Of a DNA stretch of 64,000 nucleotides, positions 32,062 to 44,200 are shown piece after piece. This DNA comes from Lineus longissimus (taxonomy: Eukaryota > Nemertea > Pilidiophora > Heteronemertea > Lineidae). The stretch spans positions 10,108,001-10,172,000 of the forward strand of contig NC_088321.1 in NCBI RefSeq assembly GCF_910592395.1, in the 5' to 3' direction. How positions within the stretch are numbered: position 1 is the stretch's first letter; each line of letters begins with the position of its first letter. Made by a program: the position numbers and the translations under genes. Under the pieces are notes generated by a model that saw only the letters and a program-made list of their open reading frames with translations, searched no databases and was not told the DNA's origin.

Positions 32062-34374
32062 AAAAACAAACAAACTGGGACAAACATACTTGTTATTTTT
32101 CATTTATTTATATCTATAAATAAACCTTTAACCTACATTGGGTAGTTATATAAATCATGTATGTCAAACAATATACATCACATTAGTTGGGTTGTTAGGA
32201 ACATCGAACATCATACATTGAATTGGTTAATCAATATGGACCTGACTGTTTCAGAGTCAACTCAGGCATGTTAGGGAAAATACAAAGAGGAAGCTGGAAG
32301 AACAGAACAGCAGAGTTCATTCAATACGATAATGAGTTAAAAAACACAGATTCTACAGATCCTCTTAACTGGAGAATAGAATAGCATCATTTTGGCAATT
32401 AAGTTTATGCATGCAACATTCTTTGTATTCAAATTATACCATTTATAAATCCAATCTAGTCATGTCTGATCATGGATTTAGTAAAACCAGTCGATAACAA
32501 CCTGATAACATGTATAAGCATGAGGCACACAGAGGTTACAGACTTCCGGCTTCCTTCCTTGGAAAAATATCATAAGCATATCGCTGTGTATTCTCTAAAG
32601 GTTTTGGCAAAACTTTGAACCATCGTAACAGTGTAAACTTTTGCGCCTATTCAATTGCAAAAATTTCCGAAAACCCCCAAATTTTGCAAGTTCTATTTTG
32701 GCGGATTATGAAATTTATTTTGCATCTTCTAATCAAAAAAACTTTTTCGCGATACATATTTTCGCAAATCACAGTTATCCCTGAAATCTGCGAAAATGAA
32801 ACACCTCAACCACCTAAAATTCGTCTGTTTACAGTTGTAGATTATCACTGTTGATTACACCAATAAAAAATCCCCAAATTACCTTGGTTGAAATGTTTTA
32901 TAATTGCTTTCCGTGTAAAAATACATGGAAAGCAATAACAGTATGATTGCCCGAAGCCATTTTGGTGTTGCAACAATAAACCACTCCCGTTAGTACAAAA
33001 ACATGAAAGCAGTCAATGTTTAATAGAACAAAAACTGATAGCGCACTGCCAGTACAATTTAAGGACCACCAAAAACTGTTGGGTTGAAATGTCATTTTGC
33101 TTCAAACATTGGCCAAGCACCTTGGTTCTAGCCTACATTTTAGCTCTACCCCTGTAGTGTATGGTGAGACAACAAAACCGTGAGTTCACTGTCAATCCCT
33201 AAACCATCCATTTGTTCCCAATCTGGATATGGTTAGTCAGGGGTTTCCAACTTGCCAGAAGGTGAGGTTGTCGGACGGTACGCAAAGTTTTTGAAAGTGT
33301 GCAATTATCTGCCGCAGGCGCACTACTAGTGAGGGTCTGGGAATTTTTAACGTTAGATGTGCTGAGATGCGTTCTGAGGCATTTTCCAATGAGATTACAG
33401 CTTTCAGAATTGCCTGAGAGATCGTCGTCTTTTGATACTGAAATGTAATGCCTCCATCACTGAAGAGCGAGAACGTATAAATTATGCATATTGCTCAGAG
33501 AGTGGCACCCAGATTTGCAGGCTTTGATGTGATTGGCTATCGCCCAAGGTAGCCTTCCGAATGAGATCACTACTACGAACGCTGTATATGGAAAGCAAGC
33601 CGACTTGTCAGTCATATGATGTGATGGAATTATTACGTTTATTGCCGAATACTCCAGGAACATGACACAATGTTCTTTGAGCAGCGAAAAAATCTTTTTT
33701 TTCAGGAATAGTTTGACTATCAAAATGTGTACAAAGGGATCAAATAAAAACTATTGTGGAGCTTGTCGGCAAAGATTATCGGCTTGTTGGAGCGTTTATC
33801 AGCTTGTCGCTGGCGGTCTCCAAGGCTTCTTCACTTGGTGCGATAACCCGGTTACTGAGGTTGGAAACCCCTGTTAGTTTTATACACAGTTCCAGGTCTG
33901 TAGTATTGAATTTTGGTTAGGTTTATGAATAAACATACAAATTTTCTCAAAGAAATGTACAAATATTTACTGTTATAATCGAGTATTTTTTCATCAAATG
34001 CATAAATATGTCACACGAAATTCACACCATATTTTTTACACATAACACGCACTTTCACCCTCAACTACAAAGAGAAATCAGAACAAAACAGGGCACATTT
34101 CGTTAGAAAATTATTTACAAAGTTATCAAACCTAAACGAACTATAACTAAAAGCATCTTATCTGCAAAAATCTAGACCATTAAAATAAAATACTGTTTTG
34201 GCAGTCACCTAGTAGCACTATGGATAAACCACTTTTAACCCCTCGGTGTGTGACCCCGGCTGACGGGGTCACATTCCGCATCAGACCCTAGTCTGCTTTG
34301 CCCATAACTCCCTCAATGTCGTTGTATGGACATGAGAACAAGTGCATGCGACAGAGAGTTAAAATTCCAAACAA
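32062..34374. other. Mostly unique sequence, no gene recognised
   Basis: Low-complexity A+T-rich tracts and scattered short ORFs without domains. Near 33130-33200 lies a half-copy of the hairpin repeat seen at 53095-53245 (ATTTTAGCTCTACCCCTG, then GGTGAGACAACAAAACCGTG). No exon-like segment with splice sites stood out. Confidence 0.35.
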
Positions 34375-35303
34375 AATGAAACAGCCAGGAGCCATTGTGC
34401 TCACCATATAGATATTTGGTGGTTAGGAATTCATCCTGGTTAAAACATGCTACATGTAGAGTATAAAGTTCAAACCAAAGTCGGTACGACATGTGATGTA
34501 TCGTTGCTTGGAGTACGTACCATAAATATATCATCGAAAACAAGTCATGAATAAGCGAGATATTGCACTTTTTACCTTTTTTAGTTTTGGCCTTCTGCTG
34601 GCCAAGTCGAGAATCAGATCAAACCGAAATTTGGTGTCGGAGGTTACATGACGTAGGGAGTCATGTGTACCAAATTCAAAAGCACAAAAGTCTTGTAATC
34701 CCTAACGGTTACGTTAAGTATCCTTAAGGACGTTACCTCTTTCAGTTAATCCCATTAGAATTTTCATGTTAAGACTAAACGGCGCCGTTAAAGCCAACAT
34801 GATTTTGAACAACCCAGCCCTGGTTGCCAAGTTCAGAATCAGATTGGCCTGAAATTCGGTGTCGGAGGTAGTCATGTGTACCAAATTAAAAGTTCATAGC
34901 TTTAGCGGTTAAGAAACGTGCCATAGTTATGCTTAAACAGCCAATTTATGCCTTTAGACCTATGTGACCATGAAAATTAGGCCAAATCAAAAACCCACAT
35001 GACATGTGATATATACTTACTAGGAGAACCTACCATAAACATTTTATGGAAAACGAGTCCCTCATAAGAAAGATATCACACTTTTTAGGTTTCCACTTCT
35101 TGCCCCTTGTTGGCCAAGTCAAGAATCGGATCGGACCGAAATTCATTGTCAGAGGTCACCTGACCTGGGGGGTCCTGTGTACAACGTTTCAAGTTCATAT
35201 CTCTAGCGGTTAAGAAAGGTGCTACTGTATACAGGATACAGACAACAACGACAAAAACGGATGACGGACACAGCGGTGTTGTACAGACTCCCTACGGTGA
35301 GCC
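34375..35303 (+). mobile_element. Pearl/HINE-like element
   Basis: The 5' end AATGAAACAGCCAGGAGCCA is followed by TTGTGCTCACC, and the 3' end is CCCTACGGTGAGCC. It is the closest relative of the copy inside the LINE. Two to three core units are present, the middle one disturbed at about 34680-34800 by unrelated sequence containing CCTAACGGTTACGTTAAG and GGCGCCGTTAAAG. The microsatellite is reduced to GACAACAACGACAAAAACGG. Confidence 0.65.
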
Positions 35304-38300
35304 AATGAGCTCAATTTGCCGCACCTGGCTTGAATATATAAAACTGCCAGCAACATTTCACTCATCTGGCTGTCAACCAAATCTCGAATGACACATCTTG
35401 CCAGAAAATGACTCTTCTGAGAAAATTACTCCATTTTAATAGCTACCCCTAACAATCAATCAAATAACCAAGATACCTTCTGCTGAGAGAATGACTCCAG
35501 GTACACACCTCGCTGTGCCATCTGCAGAAACTTATCAAGGCTGCAACCCAATCAATAAACCAGGTTTTACTTTCACCAACCCAGCCTAAAATATACTTTT
35601 ACTCACTCTACCATGAAAAAAGGCTACCAGCTTTTACTTTTTTCAGCCCATTAAGGAAGTAAAAACTAATAACCTGCTGCCAATGCGAAAAATGCAAGGG
35701 ATCCTGAGTGAGGTTTCATAGTAATAACCATCACAAAATGATCGGAATGTTAAAAGTACAGAAACATGTAAACCAAATTGGCATTGAAACAGCACATTCC
35801 ATGTAGTATGATAAGGAATTAAGATTTGTCATTACACAAATTACATGTAAATGTAATTTGTGTAAAAGTCTTGGGCATCTTGTACCTCATACTGCAATTA
35901 AGAATACACACCAATAGTGACCGAGACAAATGCAATTCAGGAAAATAACATACATGTACATGTAAAGTTGTACAAGTATAGCTTTACAGTACAGAACACA
36001 ACTAGCAGTATAGTAATACCAACATAGGCTAGAATTGAACCACCTAACTTAAATTAAATCTTCTCTGAATCTGTTTCCCACATTTGAAAAAAAATATGAC
36101 AGCAGGTTTCCCAACATGAATAGGCCAAAATAGTATAGGAAATATAACTCTAAAAATGGGAAAGTATAGGAATTTCTGTGCCTGTTTTGATCAAAATGAC
36201 AATCTATCACTATAAAAATCCCTATGATTAGATGTACATGTAATACCAGTAACTGCTCAACTTCCTTTATAAACAATATTAATGGTTGGTCAAAATCAAG
36301 TCCTGATTTTTATGGAAAGACAGGAAATAAATGAATAAATGAAATATCCCAAGCTGACCTTCAAAATATAGGAAATATAGGAATGGTGAGAGCCCTGCGA
36401 CAGCTACTGCCAAGGAAAACCAGAGCAAAATCATTGTTACAACTGATCAAAACTGTCTCTCCTTTATATTAAATGCCTTGGAGGAAATATTGGAACACAA
36501 AGAAGGTCTGCATGTATAAAATATACCCACAATGGGAGACTGAAACAACACACCCTTTAATTGTTAAAGACTAGCCCCAGAACACACAAACCGGTCTTAT
36601 CTGAGGCTGATGTTGGGGGATATCTCTCATCAAGGTGGCTGTTTCAACATTGTGACAAAACCCTGGAGTTAAAGGTTTTTCACAAAAAGAAATCCATAAA
36701 GTGTGCCTGCTGAAGAACTTATAAACACCAATGCTTGTGTTAACCATCTGTTAAGCACTCAACAAACGAGCCATTTAAATTGCAGCTTACCTCGGACTAT
36801 TATCACTGCCTGTGCGACAAAGGGATCTCTCGTCTGCAGGAACGGTAATCATTGGGTTTGGTACAGACTTGTCACTGTGACCTGTGATGATCTGCCGCAA
36901 ACAAGCCATAATTGTTGCATGCAATTTAAATCGCTAGCAGCAGCAATTCAAATCACGTGTCTGTGGAGTGCTTTATTCACATGGGAATTCACAGCTGCAA
37001 TTTCATGCTGTACTCGCATACCAGTTGTGGTTGACCAAATTCTTTTCAACAATAGTTCATCGAAGGTTTAACTGACTATCCACATCAATGTCATATGCTG
37101 GGATATTACAAACAAGATAATATCACTTTTTGCCAGCAGAGAACAGAAATATAATTTTCAGAGAAAGGTCAACCACAGGGTCTCCACTGCAACTTATTAT
37201 GGCGCACAAAATGGTAACAACGATCCCTGCTCATCAAGACAAACCTCATATCTGACAGTTAGCCTCATTAGAACAGAAATAGTCGTGAAAGGAATCAACA
37301 GCAAAGCACACTTTCATGAACAACTCACACAGTAGTTAAACTGACCGGTGAAAAATCCAGTACATGCTTGGTTAAATCGTGGTGTTCTTTTTGTATTTGA
37401 TTACTTTTGTAATGACCTGTAGTTGCTGTCACTTTTGGTTCTATGGGCTGTCAGTGTCGGACACTGTTCCAAAGAGAACTAATGACCAATGCACCAAGAG
37501 GTCAAATCCCAGAAAATGCTGGAGTTTTCCCGTGGGGCCAGAGGGGACCACCACCATCTAATCAAGTACATACTGCAAACTAAATAAATATTTGTTTTTG
37601 GATTTTTAAAATTTTTTGTTTTGAATAAGATGCCAGCATCTTTTGTAGGGCTACCAGCGCCCAGCGTCGTCAGCATCATAACCAACTGAAAACAATAGGA
37701 GTCTGCCCAGCTGAGAGATTTTGTTTTGTCCACTTAACTGCCTAAATTAAAAAAAACTGTCTGTGAAAAACTAAAGCTCTGCGCTCATGAGTGACAAAAT
37801 GAGCCTAGAAATGAGAAAAGTGCTGGCTTCAGGGTATTATCAAGTTCACTCCACATGACAAACAACAATGATGCGGTCGCATCAAAAACCACAAGGTAAC
37901 CACTGGTTATGCCTGATCTGTCATGCCTATGCCTTTCAACGCTGAGGACATGTTTTAAAAATGTTTAGGGTGACCTTGGGGATGACACAAAGGTTTCAGC
38001 GAATGTTGATTAAACACTTGCGTTGGAAAGTCACACCAACATACCTGACATTACTGGGATATGGAACATGCCAGGCAAGGGATTTACAGCACATGTCACC
38101 AATGATGACACTATTTACGACCTTTAAGGCAGAAAAACTGGTCAGATGAACAATATAAAATCAGCTGAACAGACTCCATAGAAGAGGAAGGAAACATGTC
38201 AACAACATCTTTTGCTGTGAATGACTTGCTTAGCACTTTATGTCATATGTCCAGATCATGTGCGGGTCATGTGCTTGTCATGCCCTTCCATAGACATGTC

Positions 38301-40471
38301 ATACGCACACGGCAAACATGAGTTTAATTTAAAGCCTTTAGGTGGCAACACCTTTTAATATTATTTGCCCATTTAGATTAAAGTAAGCACTATTCAGCAT
38401 TGCTTTCCACTGATCTGCACAGGCTGGTGCAGGCCAAAAATGGCTTCCACAGCAAAAGGGTTAAAATTCAGATTGATTGGTTGCTACATTTGTATCATAA
38501 ATCGTTCTCTCGACCAGTGTCGTAATATACTAATAGTTGTTTTTCTTGCTGAGTATATGAGTTTGACCAATGGAATGGCTTGCTTCATCACTGCGAAGAC
38601 GAAAAACACCAAAGATGAAAGTGCCCCTTCCCAAAAAATGGTTAAAAATTCGCCCGAGATGCAATTCCGGAATCATACCTGGGCGTTTAAAGGTGGATTA
38701 AACAAAGCAGGAGGATCAGATGAAGAATAGTTGTGAGAATAGGGAACATCCACGCTGTCATCCGACTCTCATGCACATCATGCACGTCATCACATGACAC
38801 TGGATGCTTACCTCCGGGAGTAAACATTTGAGGAACTCTAAAGGATTAGCAAATACACGTTGAATATGAATAATCAAATTTCAGGATATTTTTTAACTGT
38901 CCAACCAAACCTTCAACCTCTGCTCGAAGTTATCATGATGCCAGCACCAATTTTAAGAGCAAACAAATTAGGCTGCTTTGGTTGGCTAAAATAGTACGAG
39001 GGCTTTACGGGACTACTATTCAGCCATGTCAGCTGTGATGGTCTCTTTTCGAATTTCACTCTGGAGGCACAATAATGATCTAGGGTGTCTTGTTAATAGA
39101 GTCACACAAAAATCCAGAAATTCAAAATACTCTTGTGTACGAAATACACCTAAGGGCTGACCATGTTCAAAACTCAACTCACGTGACCAGATGGAAAACC
39201 ATTCGAGAAGACAAATATTAGATAGTGTCACAGATTTTAAGTAAATAGATACGCCGACAAATGTTTATACATAACAAACAATCAAGCTTCTTCTCTTAGC
39301 TTAGTAATTTTGTTTCCATGCTCCTTCCCTTGATAGAAGAACTAAAAAAGCAGAAATCTTGTTATAAGGAGGAGGGAACTTGCTATTAAGGCCTCTCCTC
39401 CTTACCCTATTACACACACATAAAGACAAGATAAACACTTGGAAATCTTGTCATCACCCTAGTGAATCAACTCCCCAGCATGCCAAGAATCAGACAGGCC
39501 TTCCAACTTGTTGAGCTATCCTGTCCTTTGAAAGGAGAGTTTTCATTGTTCTTGGAAAAACTGTGTTGTTGGAGTATTTTAACGAGATAACGTTGTGCTC
39601 AACTGGTAATAAGGTTCTTAACATGTACAAGCATGACTTGCATCACATCTAGAGGAAAATGCACCAACAGTCTGTACGGTTGATAGTGACAAATTGCAAG
39701 GAATGTCTAAACTGATTCCGTTTGTGCAATGGTTAAAGTTGGCGGTTTACAGCAGCGTAGTTGGTTGGGCCGGCTAGCCCATGGCCTACACCACTCATGA
39801 ACAACCCAACACAACGACAGAGAAACCATGTGTGTGGTGACATAGGTTAACCAGAAAAAATGAGAATAGAACCTGAGAACTTTTCTCAAGAAAAAACGAA
39901 AAAATTCAAAAACTCAATAAAGTATCTTTCTACACAGGATCTACATCTTTTAAAATAGACCTCAGACAGTTGCTGAAAAGTTTTTTAAACCCATGCAGAC
40001 CTTTTTTTATTGTGTATGCTCACAGGATGCAGTTCTTAGAAAAAGCGAACGATCCTCCCAGGCAGTGCATGCAAACAAGCCCTGAAATGGCTCGTTCTTG
40101 CTCATGCTTTATCTGATTCTGGGTAGACATCTGGTATTCGTCTCAAGGCAACATTAGTATTGGAAATTAATAATAGATTTAGATAATCGCTACAGTGATG
40201 ATTGCTGGCTAAAGGGTTAAGGCAAATCATGAGCACAGGTACAACGTATCTTAAAATCTACCTCTTTGCTCGCTCGCTATAACATGTAATCAATGTCAAT
40301 TGTCAATGATCTTCCTTGGGGAGTCTGCTACCCTAAAAACCTCAATCAATTTCATTAAATAGGATATTTATATAGAGCTACAAGCACATGGAAGTACGTG
40401 ACTTTTGAACAGCAGTATTTGAACATTAGGATAAAAGAAATTAGTTCAAAATGGGATCTATATTTTGCACC
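35304..40471. other. Long mostly unique stretch downstream of CEP152
   Basis: No coding exon could be supported on either strand. The part nearest 40471 is the expected 3' UTR of CEP152. A minus-strand AATAAA (TTTATT at 40006-40011) about 460 bases past the stop is a candidate polyadenylation signal. There is little recognisable repeat content, in contrast to the rest of the window. Confidence 0.4.
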
Positions 40472-41281
40472 TCAAAATGGTGGCGAAGGTACCTGAGTAT
40501 GCCGCGTACACATCGCGAGTGGTTTCAGTAACTTCACGTTTGTATCTCCTTGATGACGTGATGCGTGGTTGGTTTTCTTTCCCGACTTTTCCGTCGACTT
40601 TGATTTTGACGATCGCAATGATTTCCGTGGGGTCAAGTCTGCGGCGTCACCTGTATTTTGACAATAATGCAATTTTTTTACGTCTGACTTTTGCCGGTTT
40701 TGTAAGACATCCTGGTCTAGTTTATTCCCCGTTTTACTGCCGTCGCAACTGGGCGTTGTGCATGTCGATGTCGAGCTTGTTTTTGATTCACTGTCCTCCG
40801 ATATGAGTCGCTCAGCAGGAGGATTATAGGGCCGCGGTTGCATTGGAAGTTTATTCAATCCAACCTCGGCCAAGTCAATGTTGCTGTCAAACAAATGGCT
40901 ATTTTGCATATCCTCGCCGATGTACGAATTAAAATTCATACTCGTCGAAACCGAACTTTGTCCTTTATTGGAATTCCGCAATGAAATGTACTTATACGAA
41001 TTATTTCTTACGTCTTTGGCCATATCAATTTTTCCGTATTTATTGTTAAAAATGGCCACAGGCAACGATTTGGACGTAGGTGACCTTTGTCCTTCTTTTA
41101 AAACATGTGACCGATCGCTCTCAGGACTCCGCGACAGGTAGGACATGGAGCGATACCCGGACGTGTTCACATCCCGGCTTGGCTGCGTGTTATCCAGATC
41201 TGGTGAGGCTCGGTCCCGTGTAAATTTCTCTAGGCTCTCAGGCTGCGACAGACACAGTTCGTGCACGCCAGAAATACTGAC
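40472..41281 (-). CDS. CEP152: CEP152 exon S (terminal coding exon)
   Basis: An 810-base exon, 269 codons plus TGA. The acceptor TATTTTTCAG lies just above 41281. The product is Ser/Pro-rich and probably disordered (YRSMSYLSRSPESDRSHVLK, SSTSTCTTPSCDGSK, SLRSSKSKSTEKSGKK), as in the low-complexity tail of vertebrate CEP152. A donor-like CAG|GTACCT falls six codons before the stop, so a further exon is possible. Confidence 0.75.
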   Translation of the reverse strand, partial: VSISGVHELCLSQPESLEKFTRDRASPDLDNTQPSRDVNTSGYRSMSYLSRSPESDRSHVLKEGQRSPTSKSLPVAIFNNKYGKIDMAKDVRNNSYKYISLRNSNKGQSSVSTSMNFNSYIGEDMQNSHLFDSNIDLAEVGLNKLPMQPRPYNPPAERLISEDSESKTSSTSTCTTPSCDGSKTGNKLDQDVLQNRQKSDVKKLHYCQNTGDAADLTPRKSLRSSKSKSTEKSGKKTNHASRHQGDTNVKLLKPLAMCTRHTQVPSPPF

Positions 41282-44200
41282 CTGAAAAATAAGAGAGAGT
41301 GTATTCCTGTTACTGTTAGAGAGTGATACTGGTCCTGTGAGAGAGGGATACTGGTCACAAAATACCCAACTGTAAACCTGGAAATATTTCAGGCCATTTT
41401 CTTTCATAAAATAGTGTCAAAAATAGTGCCAAGGGTACAGTGCCCACTTGGCAGTAGGAATTCGAAGCAGGTTGAAATTTGGTAAAATCAAAAACTTGTA
41501 TTATATGTGATGAATCTTTAGTAGCTGCACCTACAGTAGAAATATGAGCGTCTTAGCTCAAAGGATATGGGAGCTAGACCAGTTTTAAGTTTTTCAGAAA
41601 AAGCCACCTAGTGGGCAAAGTAAGAATCACACCGCAACCAAAATGGAACTCGACCTAGATTTTAGGGTGATACATATGAAAAATGAAAAGGATCCGTCAA
41701 AAACTGAAGAGGCTAGAGCGCTGACAAGGGCACCAATTAGGAATCAGCCATTTTATGCCACTTGGCCTTGTTTTCCCTTAAAACAAGGCCAAATTAAAAA
41801 CCCATAATATATATGATGTATCCTCAATAGATGTACCTGCGATAGAAAAATGGAGCACCCTAGCTCAAAGCATGAGTACCAGACAGCTATTTTTAGTTTT
41901 ATTTTTACAAAAAGCCCCCTGGTGGCCAAATTTGGAATCAAATTTCGCTCAAAATTGAACTTGGCCTAGATCTTGGGCCTATATATGCCCATATGAAAGA
42001 TGAAAATGATCTGTCACAAAATGAAGACAGTAGAGCGCTCACAAGGCAAAAAGTTGACAGGCGGACGGATGGACGCATGCACGCACGCACGCACGAGAGA
42101 CCACCACCAACCACGCTGAGCACAGCATAAGCCCTGTAGGTCTACGACCTGCGGGTGGTGAAAACTGCATAAATATCGAACTACCCATCTTAAAGTTATG
42201 GCAGGTAGAAAATTCAAACATTCTAGGTGGTGCAGGAAGAACAAACTGATGATGTACATTGTGCTGTTCTGAAATGAATTTGTTCATAGTTTCATGCCTA
42301 TATGTGACCCGCCATGACGAAACAAGTTGCACGTGGCTCCGACCTTGACAGGTTGAGACAAACTGGTTGTTCATTTCACTGTTGTCTGCCTTTTGTGACA
42401 TCTGAATACATCAATTTCTTCTATTATGTCCTGGTGTCATTTTAGGCTCATCTTCTGTGCGACATGCGACTCATTTTGTCGTGGTGGGTCACATATTCCT
42501 TAACTAGACATTAACATGCTCACTTTAAGCTCATGCCTGTGACAAGGTGATTAAAATATAAGCATGAAACTATCAAAACTTTATTTCAGTACAGCTCAAA
42601 GTACATCCCTGCACCACCTGGAATATTTGAATTACATGCTGCTATAACTTTAGAATGAGTAGTTTTGATTTTTATGCGGTTTTCACACTTGTGTTTCTGA
42701 TGTTAGGCCCTTTTATTATTCATACCCCAAGTCAAAATTTTAATAAAAGCATTTTAGGTCACCTTTAACCCTTTGGGTGCCGGCCGCTTGTGTAACCCGT
42801 GCCGAGGTTTTTTAAGGAAATTAAATTTTTCAAAGGTTTTTATACTAGTATGGCAAACATGTAAATACACCCTATAACCATACATATTTGGCCTTTGGCT
42901 AGTGGTGCTTGATGCAGTAGGCCCTGAAAGTAAATGATTACAATCACTGTCCAGCTCTGACCCCCTGACCCTCAGGGCACCTCCCTAGGGACATCCCTTC
43001 ACCCCTCACCCTCAAACCTAGTAATTATATCATGCTTATATGTATGCAGAAAATTACAGCTGCTAGAACCACCCACTGGCTACTGTTTTTCATTTTGTGA
43101 ATTTGGCGCCTGTGATCAGATGACACAATAAGTGACAGATCCACAGAAAAAGTTGTCCCAGTGCTGCCATCTGAGAATTTTTACTGTAACTGTTTTACCC
43201 GTGTGCCATACGTCCAAATCAATGGGAATAACGATAAACCTTGGCACACTACAAACATGAAATGTGGAAGTGTGTCGGACGTTTATATGGCACATCAATT
43301 TCCAAAACGTGGACGTAAGTCGTACACCTATAAGGCACCCAAAGGGTTAACAACACTATTTATTGCTGTTGTGGCCCGGCATAGACTGTGCTCATTTAAA
43401 ATTTGACATCTTGGAATGGGAGCTCACATACTGAGCTACACTTGGTGATTTCAGGCCAGTTGAAAGTAACATTAGTAGCACTGGGTGAGCTTCAGACCCA
43501 CAACCTTCTGATCTCAAGTCGGACACTCTTTCAATCTGTCACATCCCTAAATTACTAAATTATAAAACAAAAATTTCCAAAAAAAATAACTACTAACCTC
43601 TGAATGACCCCTGGAAGACATCAAAACCTGTTTCACGTTTGCCGTTCGACTAGGGCTAATATTCCGTACAGGGTATTTCTCACTGGAACGAGGAACATTC
43701 CGATTCTTCTCCACAGAATTCCAATATTTCTGCACTGATGAATCAAGGGAGTTTTCTGTGTTCGTTGTGGCGTCAGCTTTCATTGAAACATTGCCATCCG
43801 ATTGGTTGAATCTGCTTGATTTTGATAGGTTGCTATCCGAATGACATGATTTACTTGTGTTTGATTGGTTGAATGATTTGCTCGTGTTGCGGGACCGTGA
43901 GTCGTTGGAATCTGGTACGGGTGTGAAGTTGTTTGATGTAGGCGAGAAGGCTGACTGTGGTTGTGGGGTAGAGCAGCGGGACCCGGAAGACCCCTTGATC
44001 GGGGCAAGATCGAGGGCTTTCTCCATTGCAGTCAGTTTGGCATCAGAGTTAAGGCTGAAGTTGGAAATGATGTGATGAGTAAGTTAAATCAGGAGAAAAA
44101 TGTGAGTATTTCCCCGATTATTTGCTTCAGCCTACATACATGTTCACGACCATTTGTTTTTCATGATTTGGGAGGCAAACACAACCTCTCCAAAATGTCA

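Noticed and set aside
36703-37071. 122-codon plus-strand frame
   Set aside because: Cys/Thr-rich random-looking composition, with no domain, splice context or neighbouring exons.
38440-38730. 96-codon plus-strand frame beginning MASTAKGLKF
   Set aside because: It has a plausible start but no recognisable domain or exon partners, and it opposes the likely CEP152 3' flank. I cannot support it as a gene.
41938-42401. Cys/Val-rich minus-strand frames around the (GCAC)n tract
   Set aside because: They arise from the microsatellite and HINE-like core. No protein family fits.
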